Assembly (NCBI RefSeq): GCF_022539315.1
Contig: NC_066315.1
Span: forward strand, 20,745,649-20,809,648
Direction of reading: 5' to 3'
DNA: 64,000 bases
Origin: Serinus canaria
Lineage: Eukaryota; Chordata; Aves; Passeriformes; Fringillidae
The position numbers and the translations under genes are program-made. This document shows, piece after piece, positions 39,701 through 53,200 of the stretch (its first letter is position 1; each line of letters starts with the position of its first letter). The notes under the pieces were generated by a model that was not told the DNA's origin, did no database searches, and saw nothing but the letters and a program-made list of their open reading frames with translations.

Positions 39701-41178
39701 AAATATATTTGCTTTGTTACTCATCCATTCCTGCTACTCTCACTTTATCATGAACCTCAGGCCTCCAGGCAATACAATCAAAGAAAATTAAAAGAAAGAA
39801 ATTGCAGTCTAGTTTTGTTCTACACAGTTTTGTCATCTAAATACCAGTGTCCATTTCAGCACTACTAATGGACCTCCAATTTCACAGCTAACCTGGTGTC
39901 AAAAGCAGAATGCCCTGATTCATCTGTGTATGCTGACAAGTGACATGTAATGAGCAGTGACATGCAGTAGTGCAGAATGCCACTAAACTCAGACAGGTGC
40001 TGTTTAAGACTCTTGACACAGCAGATGCATAGTTAGGGAAAGGTCCAATTCTACTTTAACTTACCTGAGACCCCAAATGGAGCTGAGATGTGCAAAATTC
40101 TTTTGTGATGCCCATACAACACACTTCATGGCACTCAAATAAAAAAAAAATTAAAAGCAGAATTGACTGGGATTCAATGACTAATATTTAAGGTATATAG
40201 ATAAAATAAGTATTTCAAATTTTTTAGGGTAAGGTATTAGGTTATTAGATTATCATGCATGTGCCTGTAGGTAGTACATGGTAATACAGCTGAGCATATT
40301 GCTACAATGAATATTCCTAACTTTTGGTTTTGTGGAAGACTCTTCATTTTGTCTTTCAAACCATTCAATTCAGTTTGAATGAAATGTTACAGCACAGTAT
40401 TTCTGTTTTCTGTTTATCAACAGCCTAGATCTCTGGCCAGCTGGCCATTCATGAAAGCAATGATTGGTACCACTTTTCACACTGTAGAGACTGAGTAACC
40501 TGAGTGACATCTGTCACATAGTTAATCACCTCATAAAATGCACAAAACTGAAAACATATTTAATATACTAATGCTAAAAGGAGTTACTGCTACTTTTTCC
40601 TGAACACAATTTTTCATTAATGTTTTCTGCTTGCACAGCTCAATATAATTTTTAGTGCATGTTATCAGGACAGTTTGTAGCATTTCTCTGTGTAATTTGC
40701 ATGATAGAATTTTTTATATGTCCCTTTTCCTCCTTGTACTTCAAGGAATTTCAAATGGTGGCTGTCACTTGATTATGATGGAAATGTGAAGTTAACCAAC
40801 CCATGATTAGGAATTACTCTAAAAAGGCTTTCAAGAGCACCCAAAATTTTCCCCTCTTGCTCTACTGCCTTCTTCACAAGAATGGCCAGCCACTCAGTGC
40901 AGTGCTAGGAGTTGCTTTTGAAGGAAGACTTCTAAGACCAGCAAGCTGCTATTATTAGAGAAGTGAACTTAGGAATGTCATTGCCTGGATGTCATGAGGA
41001 ACACTATTAGCCTTAGTTTCTTTTTCCTGGGAATTTATCAGTAATAAACAGAAACGGCTTTTGGCAATGGGATGGATAGGAGCTCATCAACTTGAGCAAA
41101 CATTCAGTGTCACTCAAGTACAGTGGCCTGTGTTGCTATGCTTTCCTTTTAGGCTTCAAGGATTTCAGCAAATGCTGG

Positions 41179-41209
<31 letters not shown>

Positions 41210-44200
41210 TGCCATACAGAGAACAACGTGTTGAGTTCCTGGATGGTGCACATCCCTATACATTAGAAAACTCGAAGTCCCTGTTGACTTTAATGAGGAT
41301 GTCACAAAAACAGGGATTCAATAGGTATCCATGTGATTGGTCCCATCTCTTTCCACCACTTTTCCCTAAAAGGTCTGTAGTTCTGAGGCAGAACAGTAAG
41401 GATTTTGTGTGTCTGATATGTCTGATATGGCATAGGAAAGTGTGCAGGATGGCAGGAAGGGGAGAAAATGAGCTCAGGGTATTAAAAGGGTCATTGGTAT
41501 AGCTTTGGAGAGAACTTTCTTGTTGCCAAAATTTAGATCCCAACAATGAACTGCAACACTCTGCTTATATCCATAAGAAATAATCAGTGACTAATTGTGA
41601 TATGTACACTTCTACATTTTCTTGTCAAAACAGAATGAATTGCATGTTTGCACTATTCCTTTATCTATCTTATTGTAGCTCTTTCGGGACTCAAAAAGTG
41701 CTGTGTTTTTTTGTTTCTCTTTTTTCCCCCTTTGCTTAGGGAATGCTGATGGAGAGCTAATAGCCAGACTTTGTGGTCAGGCTGCACCATCTGTGCCACT
41801 AGTTATAGCTGCCCCCCAGGTCTGGGTACAGTTTGTCAGTGATGGAAACACAGAAGATAAAGGATTCTTGGCCCATTACACATTTGAAGGTAAATGGCTC
41901 GATAGCCTGCTGTCTTAGCTGACTGAGGCACTTCTGGGGAATGTTGCCAGTCATTTGGTGATGTGGAGAGTAGTCCTGATGGGATCAACTCTCAAAGAGG
42001 TCCTCAAAAGTTTCACAGTGCAAGCCCCTGTTTATATCTTCTAAAGCAAGCATGCGCTAGCAGTTGAACTCTCGGATTTTTTGCCTCACAGTTGGCATTC
42101 CCCAAACCACATTTCAGATTTTGCAACACTCAGAGCAGCTGGTTGCTCTTGGGAATGGGGATGTAACAGGTAATACCAGCCAAGTTTGACTTACTTCAGA
42201 TAGGTCTCTGGAGTGCTAGCAGAGCTGAAATGCATTCTGCTTGCTTGAACCTTCGCACTCATTTTGAAATCTACTTGAAGCCATATCAGTGCAAATTACA
42301 GCACTTTGCCATTTATGTGCCAGAACAGCTACTCTTCCTGTCACAGCTGAATTTAGCCTTGGGGCTTATCTAGGCACATCAGAAACTTTTTTACTTCATT
42401 GTGTTGGTCCAAGGATGGCACTGCTTTGCCTAAGAGTGAGATAAACAAATGGACGATAAGGGGGAAGAGGCAGATGTGTCAGCTGGCAAAGGTTTTGCAG
42501 AGTTATATTAAGCATCTGAATAAATGCAAAGTTTCAAGGTCATTGCATCCTTATACTCAGTATTCAATGACTAAGATTTTAAAACTTGGAATTTCCCAGA
42601 TAAATTCTTCACCTTTAACTCTATCAGCGCATCTTAAATATATTTTATTACTATTACAAGCTGAATAATCTTCCACTCATTTGATTATAGTGTTGTGTTC
42701 TGAAAATGCATTGAAATGTTCCTTTTTTTTTCCTGCAGCCTGTGGTGGTGTACAGTCAGGTGAATGGGGAGTTATCTCAAGCCCTAACTACCCAGAGCCT
42801 TACAGCAGTCTGAATCGCTGCTCCTGGGTGTTGGAAGCCCCTGAAGGTGAAACCATCACTGTGAGTAACATGTCACAATTGTATGCACAGCAGACAGAGT
42901 GAGAAGTACGTTCTGAGTTTTTGAGGAACAGATCTGAGACAATTTGGAAGATCAGAAATGTGGAATAATTAAATATCTTCCCATTGATTTTAACTAAAAG
43001 GGCGAATGAAGATAACAAAACAAAACAAAACTGTTTGAAGATTGTCCTTTCTGAAAAACAGAAGGCTCCTAGTATTACTTGACCTCAAAACAAAGCACTG
43101 AATTCTCCTTTAAACAACTACTTGCTATTTTTACAAAACTGAAATAACTAATTTTATTAGATGTTCCTGGATATTGTCACTATCATGAGAATAAACATGA
43201 GGCTGAAGAAAAGTTCAGGAAAGTTTTCTTCTCTGCAGGAAAGTTTCAAGCCACTTTGTGTCTTACTGGTTAGTCAGGAACATTATATGATTTCTGGTAC
43301 AAATTACATCAATGAAATGTTGCTCCAGTTTCCCAATAAGTATTAAAAGTCTGCCTGAGGTGCTACTTTCTTGAGTCAAACTCCTGACAGACCAATTTAA
43401 GCACCTTTATGACCAAGCAGTACAAAATTTAATCCACTGAATTATTTGGCTGATTTTTTCAAGCACAGATGCAATCAGTGACACTGGAGTCAGAAAAATA
43501 TCTGAAAAGCAGTTTTGTGGGAGCACATTGCAAATTTTCATATGTCATGTCTTTCATTCATTTCTATATCATGTTTTCTTGCTTACAACTGCAAAGGTTA
43601 GAAATGCAAACCCATGGTCCTAATTCTTCTGCTACTCGATATTCTGACCACTGCTTATGTACTTATTTCAGGGAATACAGGATTATTTTGTAGAACACAA
43701 GATTTCTATTTAATCCACAAACTAGTTTAAAGCAGAACTAATTTTAATCAGATGAAAGCAGATTTCTGTTTTGAAAGGACTGAACAGCAGCATGCTCAGT
43801 GAAGGCAGACTCATTTTTTCCAATATAAGCTGCCAGTTCCAGTTGCTGGCAAAGTCCTGAATTTAAACTATTACAGCTAAATTTGTATTTAGTTTTAGAC
43901 AGGTTCTTTTGGAAGTGAAGACACACAAAAGGTACAGGAAAAAATCCTGTATGTTTGCTAAACTTTTCTACAAAGATCCTGCTCCTGAAACTTACTTACA
44001 AAATCCCAAAACTGATGGAAACAAGGCCAGGAAGTTACTAGTGTACGTCAATATTTCAGCATTATCAAATCCTGGAGTCTACAGAACCAGCAGTTTAAAT
44101 GTTTGAACTGGAAATCCCAGGTGTGAGTGCATCTCTCCAAGGACAAGCAGCATTGGTGGGGAGGCAGGCAGGGTCAGGAGCTGCCTGTCCAGCCCGGTCT

Positions 44201-47200
44201 GTTGATGTGATGCATCCAGGCCCACGGGAACAAACCACAGAACTGTGTCTGTTTTGGTGGAAACAAACATTATTTTTAGCAACTGTTAGTCTATTGATTC
44301 AAAATAATAGGAAGAAAAAAAATAATCCAATGCCTTTTGCTTGCATAGCTAGTTATATTTCATGAGCAGAAGCTTTGTGTGCAGGAAAGTGGTTCAGCAC
44401 CTGTACATAGTCAGCACTGTTTTGCAGCACATACTTCGTTTCAAAATACGAATGATGCCAGTTTTGAACCTATGAATTCCTCTTCCACTTCTGTCTTCAA
44501 GCGAAGCAGCTGCTGTTACTTCTAGTGGCAAGATTTCAATCAATACTTGCAGGAAAGCATCATAAAGTTGAGGGTCAGATTTCTGAGTGTACCCAGAAAT
44601 CATTGTGCCCCGATGGCTACAGGATCTGTCTGGAATTGCTTTATACCCTTCCCTAGAGTGATTAGTTTTAGCACCTGAATGTCACCTTTGTGTGTTGCAG
44701 CTTACTTTTACAGCCTTCCACATTGAAAATCATCCAGTTTGTAAGTGGGATTCTGTTACTATCCTGAATGGTGGCTCTCCAGGGTCTCCTGTCATAGGAA
44801 GGTACTGTGGACACACCTCACCTGGGACTATTCGCTCTGGTTCCAACAAGCTAGTCATCATCTTTAATTCTGATCACTCCGTTCAAGGAGGTGGCTTTTA
44901 TGCAACATGGACAGCAGAATCCTTAGGTAAGTTTGTATTAAAGAACAAAAGAAAGGCATGCCATCATCTTCAGGATCCTTGAAAGAAGCCAGTTCTAAAA
45001 AAAAATAAGTATTTATCCAGTGCTTTCTGATCTTACACAACGAATTCAAATTTGGATTGATTTTGTACTTTTTAAACCTCCTACTGGCAGTTTCTTGGTG
45101 GCTGTAAATTGAAACCATCACCATTACCCTCCCAGCAGTGGCATCTATTGTCAAGGACTATGAGACATTTCACTTCATGAATAACAATTGTTCCATGTTT
45201 TGATTTGGTTTAAACACTTAAAACTAGGAAGAAGTGAGTTCCAAAACAGGGAGGCAGACAGAATACCTCAAAGAGCACATGTGACAACAGCCTAGAACTC
45301 TTACACTGTGATGGAGATGTTGCTACACTTCTGAAGGTGGTAGACACACAGGATTGAATGGTACATTTCTCAAAGCTACCTTCCTTCTCTTGAAATTACC
45401 ATCACTCTATAGCTCACCCTTTGTGCAGTGTATTTAAGGAAATCATTAAAGGACTAAAGGTAGATGTGGCAGATGGTGGCAGGGCAGAAATTACAGCAAA
45501 GATTACAGCTGACAGAAATGCCAGCTCAGTACAGAGCTGGCATATGCTTCCTAGTGTCACCTCCAGCTGCAAACCTTCTGGCTGATCCTGATCGTCTTTC
45601 TGCCCACTAATGACGCAGCTGTATTAACACAGTTAGCTGATGGAATGTCTTCTTAAACATATCAATAGCCTGTGCTTGCATGAGTATACACTATCATTTT
45701 AGCAAGTTTTTGACACTGTTCCCTGAGACTTCATGTGCAATGAAGCCCACTCTTTAGTGGTGTAGCCTACATGTGCTGTGTGCATAGGCAATATTCTCTG
45801 TGAGTTTTCATTTATATCTATATCTAGTTTACTTTCCTCAGCTTTCTTCTCATTTGTTCACTGAGAATTTCCAGGTCTGCATTCGGTATTGTGACCAAAA
45901 CTTGGCTTCACATCCTTCTAAACACAATTGCCATTTCTAACAGAGAAGAATGAAAAAGAACATCTTTCTTTTAAAGCTGTTATATATTTTTTTTTAATTA
46001 GAAGGCAAAAAAATAGGATGTTACAAAGCCTTTTTTTGCCCTTTACTCATCCTTTTGCTACACTGTATCTGAAATAATAAGGGATTGCTAGTACTGTACA
46101 CATAGCCTTAATAAATTATTCTTGGCATGGTATTTGCAAATATGTTTCAAATTACCTAAACTTATTCTGTGTAAAATCATGAGCTGCCACAGAGCCATGA
46201 CCAGCTATTGCCCTTTATAAATGGATCTGTTAGCAATTTTTAAAGGCATGTTTTTCAGCCCATCCCATAATTCCACAGAAATCCGCAGGGCTGCCTAGGC
46301 GGGGGAGGTCACCATTTTGCCCTGGGTGAACGGATGTAGCTTGAACAATTCACATGTGGAGCTGCAATATTTGCATGCTGCAGAGTGAGAAGAAAAAAGG
46401 ATATATCAGTAGACTGTTTTTTGCCCCCAGAGTGCTTTTCTGAATGGCTCTCTGTCACCATGTGCATGCTGTGGGGTGTGGGGAACCTGCAGACACAGAT
46501 GTACTCCTGACCCCTGCACTCTTTCAAAGCAATAGTCACTTCAAATTGCCAGGAGTTTATAGATGGACCTTGTAAAAGGCTGTGAAGTGGCAAGAATGAG
46601 CTCGTGAAGAAAATAAAGTGAAGTACAAAGAGACACCTCTAGAGTGTAACTACCTCCCTGCTGCAGGGGTGGGAGAAAGAAAACCAAGAGGGGTAAATGA
46701 AGTTGCAGTGAGTATCAGGGCTTTCCTCTCTCACTTTTGCAGCCACAGAAGGAAACAACCATTCGAAGCTGAACACAACACCACTCAAAAATATTTAAAC
46801 ATTTCTCCAATCTGTTGCTATTTTTTCCAGGCTGTGGTGGGATCATTCACTCAGACAATGGTACAATCAAGTCCCCTCGTTGGCCTCAAAACTTTCCCAT
46901 GAACAGCAGATGCACGTGGACCATCATTACACATGAAAGCAAACACTTGGAGGTGAACTTCCACAGGAACTTCCAGATTCCAGATAGCAATGGAAGCTGC
47001 CAGACCAGTTATGTGAAGGTAAAATAATGATTTCAGATCACTGTTTTGCATGTGTTATGGTTTGGACTCAAAAAGGCTCAAAATTTAGGAAACTGAAGTC
47101 CTTGTATCATACAGTCCATTTTCTCATGCTTTGTGAACTGGCCTGTAAAAATTTTAAGTTTCATCAGTTCTTGAGGTTCCACCTCCAGCAGGGAGGTGGA

Positions 47201-50200
47201 ACCATCAGCCTACATGCATTCCCAAAACTGAAAAATATCAAAAAGGCATACATTATTTCAGAACCAGAAAATAACGAGAAAATAAAGCATGAAGAGAAGT
47301 TCTTTTCAATTACTCCGGTGAAGAAAAAAACTGTGAGTTTTACACTATAATTATACCAAACTCCTTTATAAGTACTTAGACTGTCCAGGATCCACTTCTT
47401 TTTTTAATTTCCAGAAACAAAGCTAGAAATCTGATCTTTCATATGTTGTCAAGAATCATTGCTTTCACAGCAATAGAATAGAGTGGACATGTCTTGCATA
47501 TTTCAGTGTCATTTTTTTCTCAGGCATTTGGCATATGTTCAGTGGTTTTGTGCTCATTTTCTCCTCAGCAATACAACTCCCACTTGAAATAAAGGGCAAA
47601 CATAATTTTACAACATGTAGGAAGGCTTGAGCAGCTGTACATCTGATCTATACCAACCAACTTACAGTTGCACTCATTTTTCAAGGCTGTGAAAAAAACC
47701 CCACAGGGATTAGATTTGTCTTTTCATAACCTGCTCCAGCAATTAATTGATGCAATGTTACAATACATTTCACTAATACGAAAGTCTTAATGCTACTCAG
47801 TAAAAGTTTTCATTTTAAATTCCTAAACTGCCCTGAATGACATAAGCAGAACTATGTCAATTGGAGATTTTCTCCACAGAGAAAGATCTGAAATTTTTGA
47901 TGCCCACTTCCTTTTCCAAATGTGTAATTTGAAAGGTATGAAGGTGTCTGAAAAGCTGTAGAATGATGTAAGTTTCTTCCTTTTATTCCAAACTGAGCAG
48001 CCAAAAAGAGAGTAATCCAAAATCAATAGTGACTTTGCAAAACCTTGGCCAGGCTATAGACTGTATAAATTAATCCTTTGAGCATTCATTGCCTCAAACA
48101 CCTGGTCACATGAATGAGGTGATTCATATGCTCACACTTAGAGACTAACCCTTGGCTAACCCTTTCTTTTCTAGGATGGTTGCTTGGAGAAATCATAGTT
48201 TCGTGTGGTTGTACTAGTTCCACTGAATTTCCTTCAAACACATTATTTTAAAAATCAGATATTATAACTTTTTGGGTATAAGCTACACTAAAAAACTGTT
48301 AAAACTGTTCAAACACATCAACAATAATAATTTTATTATTAGAATAAATAATTCATTATTTAAACAGACTTTTAAAATCCTGTCAATAAACACCCTGATT
48401 CAGGAAAATATTTAAATGTTAAGCAACATCAGACATTTATAACTATGTTTCATTTTACATGTGTCTTGAAGTTCAACACTTAAACTGTGAACCTCAAGCA
48501 CATATTTAAGTAATTACCTGAAGAGGATTTCTCTTAAATACCTACTAAACTTGCATGTGCTTTTTAGGATGCATGGTTTCATTGAGCTTCAATTGGCTAT
48601 TGGTACAATTGAAGTAACACTATAAAACATCATGAGTTTTTTTCTTTATTAGAAAGAGTTATTACAGTAAGTCTTTACTTGAGTTGAGACTTGTCATTGA
48701 AAAAGTGAATGCAAAATAAATTTTAAAACAATATTAGTAGCACTGGGTATTATCTGATGCCTATGTCTTAACCTAGCATGACAGCTTTGATTTTTATTTA
48801 CTGAATAACATAAGGATTACCTGTAATAATCACTTGTATACACAGATATGCATATTCATAGGTTGTACGGAGTTAAGTAAGCAGAGATAAAATGGAAGTA
48901 GGTAATGATATGCATAAAATGTTTTTCTCTTGTCCCTGGACCTGATCTATGTTTGCTCTGTTACCAGCAAGGGTTCAAGCAAATGATCTCCAGATGCCCT
49001 TCAGAGGTCCCTGGCAACCCAAGTTATTCACTGTGACTCGCTCCTTGAAGGAACCTTTTTGTCTCCACTGACTGTAGTAATTAGCTCCAATTTAGGACTC
49101 TTAGATTCACTGTGAGATGAATCCTACCCTTAGTCTATGGAAAGAAAAACTGCAGATGTAATTCCTGTTGGGTTCCCACACACTACTTAGACTTTGAAAG
49201 CACTAAACCATTTCCAATCTGTCCTTGCCAGGTGTGGAGAGGAAATAATGAAGAAGCTGCAGCTTTGTTAGCCACAGGATGTGGAAGTTCAGCTCCTGAT
49301 CCTGTTGTTGCTCCAAACAATGTGATAACTACAGTATTTCAGTCTCAGGATGCTCCTGCTCCAGGTTTCTCTGCATCTTTCACAAGCAGTAAGTAATATT
49401 AAAGCCAGATGGCTGCTTAATTACTCCATTTGGGATTAGTTTGACCTGTGTGTAGCAATTCAGAGCCCAGTCCAACAAGGCACTGAAGCTTCTGCTCAGA
49501 TATGGAAACCAAGTGCTTCCATTCTGAGTGCAATGAACTCAAGTGTCGGACTTGCCTAAGATGCAGCTCTCATTTTGTAGTTATTCTCAGCCATCTTTGC
49601 CTTTTCAGGGTGCTGAAAAGGATAAATAGGCTTTAAATTTTAAAAATTCATTGTTAAACTGCATGCTAACTAGTGCTTTAATTTTCTTTAAAAGACATTT
49701 GTTCAACCATGATATGTGCTTTCTACCAGAAGTAGAAAAGGTGCTGCTCAGTTGCTGTTGGTTGCTTGGAATTTTTGTAGGATACTGCCAAAGGAAACCA
49801 CTTGCCCTTCATGGCATTCAGATGAAAACAGCAAGAAACTAAGGGCTTTGAGGGAAACACCATTGAAGCAATCAGAATTCTGAATTGAAACCACTTGTTT
49901 TTACAATGTTTGCACTAACATAGTAACATCTAACAAACTCTTAGTGGAGACAGTCACGGGCTTCATATGCCTATTCCTAATCTTCTACCAGCATTTCACT
50001 GTGCACTGCATTCTTTTAAGCTTTTGTCTTAAAAAAGAGAAACCAAGGCCATGCAAGTCATTAGGATCCAAAGGAGCTCCCTGAAAAAAAACAGTTCTGT
50101 GTGCCTGAAAACTTCAGGGTGGTAAACCTTTCCTGCCTCTGCATACAGCAAAGCAATCCAGAGGTGGCCTTACATCAGACTGCATTCTCCTGGATCTCAG

Positions 50201-53200
50201 GCATGAAACAAGAATGGCACCACTTACACTAATGTGGGCATTTTCAAATAAGGCTCCTGTGCCCCAGTAATGCCCCCTCCAATTCAGACACATTTGTATG
50301 TACTAAGGGATTTTGAAATGTGCAGGCTCCTCACCCACAGGAACAGCAGTGCTGTGTCCTCCTGGTCAGGGGCTGTGGGCCTATGGGCTGGTCTGGTGTG
50401 ACTCTCTAGGTGGGACAGCCCTACGCTTCCCAAAACACTGCTCTGGGTATGTGTAAGACCTGCTTTTGCCATCATGGTATGTGATACTCTCCCTGCTTTT
50501 TTCACCAGATGAAGTCCTTGTGTGCATTACTGGTTTTTTTACTGCAAACCCAGAGTAGTATTATCAACAGGATTATAATTGTGCTTTATTTGTTTGCAGG
50601 ATGTGGAGTAAATTTCACCGGGCCTGAAGGTCGTATTGTCTCTCCAAACTACCCTAGTCAGTATGACAACAACCTGGACTGCAACTATATTATTGATCAG
50701 GGACCACAGTCACTGGTGATCCTAGAATTTGAGACTTTTGACTTGGAAGGTAACTGGTTCTTCATAATTTCAGTATGCATGATGAAGTGTAATTTCTAAC
50801 TTGAAAACATACAAGCCTTCTATCACTGCAAATCACTGATGGAGTAAGTTGGTGGCCCATTCTGAAAATCTTTTACAGATGAACATTAATAGTTTTCAGG
50901 GTTAGGTTTTGAGTCACTGAAGTCTTCCAGAAGAATGAAGAGAGATTTCACGTTGTTGAATATCTTGCAGCAATGATTTTGGGAATTTACCAGTTTCTTG
51001 GAATATAGAAGTGATTGTGGCTAATCTGGGTCTTTGTTCCTGCCTGTTTGGTTTTTTTTGTTTTTTTGTTTGTTTGCCATTGAGTCTTACAATCTTTTTG
51101 ATCTTAGGCCTGCTGTTTTGCTTTCCAGTGCATCTGTTTCTTAACTGATTAAATAGATATAAATATACTCGAATGTTTAACAAGGATGTAACAACACAGA
51201 AGTATGAAATTGGGTGAAAGACTACAGCAATGGGAAATGCATAAAAGTGACTATCCTGTACATACCAGTATCAAAAGTTCCCCTTGTAATTATTAAATTT
51301 GGCAGCATTTAGCCAAGAAATAACAAGTATAGTATCCTGATCACATTGGTGTGAATGGTAAAGCTTTCTCAACCTTGATAAAATCATATTTTTATGTGGG
51401 GATATGCCATGATAACACAGAGGAATCCAAACTACTTGAGTGGCATCACATATTTTGTGGCCATCTTAATCTGGTTCCCTTGAAGTGACCAGTCAAAGAG
51501 ATATGGAGTAATTTGATGCTAAGTTGGGTTGTGTGACTTGCATTTTTATTCAGACCAACAATAAAGACAGAAAACAGTATTATTTTCTTTTCTTTTTAAG
51601 TTTCCAGACTGTTTTGAATTCAAAAGTATTCTGATTCAGACTTAAGTGTGAGACAAAAATTTGTTTTGACTACGATTTTATCTGAAATATTTTTTTTTAT
51701 CCCCTAATACAAACCAGTGCTTTAAGAATTTTTAAACTAAAATATAAACCACAGAAATTATGTCATTTCTTCACATAGAAGACACTGTTATTCTGCAAAG
51801 ACACAGAACATTAGGCTGAATCAGATGGTGCCAATTTTTACAACTCTTTAGTACATTTACTAATCTGCATTCTGTCTGTGCATTCAGTTAATTTATAAAT
51901 GGAGCCAAGCTTTTATTATCAAGAGGGTTGAAGCAGAGAGGCAAGTGACACAGACATAATAATAAACACAGATCTAAATAAATACAAAAAATATTCTGTT
52001 TCTTGCTGGGCAATTTGTTCCTTTATTTTTATAGGCTTCCTTAAGCTTCACTGACTAAAAGTCCTTAGTCACATGAAAGAGCTGTGGATATGAACTAATG
52101 AATATCTGGTTAGCAAAGAGAAAATATGACACTCTCCAGGAGCTGGTTACTAATATTTTTCACCAAATCTTAAAATACAGTCCTGCAGTAAAAAATATCA
52201 CCTGGGTTTAAATTGTAAAGAAGATTGAAACCACCATCATGAAAACTATCACTGCAGAAATAAAAAATCATTCATCAGTCACGCTGAATATATTAAGAAC
52301 ATATCTAACATTAAGGGTAAGAACATATCTAACATTAAGGGTTTCTAGTGTGAGCTCCATTAGGTATTTTGCAAAGGCAGGACAATGTTTGGCAGCATCT
52401 GTTAAAAACATTTCTAGCTCTCCCATATGCAAGGAAACATTGCACCTACTTATATTGTTGAAGCTACAAGAATGGCCTTTAAAATTGTAACCATGTTATT
52501 ACAGATGTTCTGGATTGGGTTTTAAAGTTTAGCTGCATGTCTAATTAACGTACTTTATTAACTATTTGACCTCTCAAAAGAAATCTAATTTTTTTCCATA
52601 GTTTTTAGGTAAAGAAATGAAATATTTAAAATAATGCCTGTAAAGCATGCATCTCTCATTGACTTGAACAGGTTGAGATACCTTCTCCAGAAAATTAGAA
52701 GGCAGAAGTTAATAGTCTATAGTGCAGTGACACAGTGCTACAAAACAGAATGATTTAATGGATTAGTCACAGATCTCTGCCTCCTAAAACATAATAATAG
52801 TTATGATGAGAAGCCTCTTCTGATTGTAAATGACTGAGGCTGGAAACCCACAGCAGTGATATGACATCAGTATCTGGAACCAAATGAATATGACATGTAT
52901 GTACTAAGTATTAAATATGTATTAAGCTCTAAATATAGCAACTATCAGAGCAAGAGAGAACTTGGGGAAACTGCATTTGTTGATGTTGTGATCAAAATTT
53001 AATCTAAACTGTCTGCTTCTTGGTAGGTAGAACAATTTTTATCTCACTTTGAGCCCCTGAAAATATACATATAATTTAGACATTCACCCAATTTATCTCC
53101 TAGTGGTAGAGATAAACTCAGAACCAACTATATAACTATATTGTGCAAGTGGAGTGAATTACTTTCTGGAAACCTCTCTCACTCTCTTTACCTATTGACT

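Noticed and set aside
41092..41502. A 136-codon sense ORF in the CUB19 intron
   Set aside because: It reads through the T27 tract as poly-Phe, has no family features and a shadow on the other strand.
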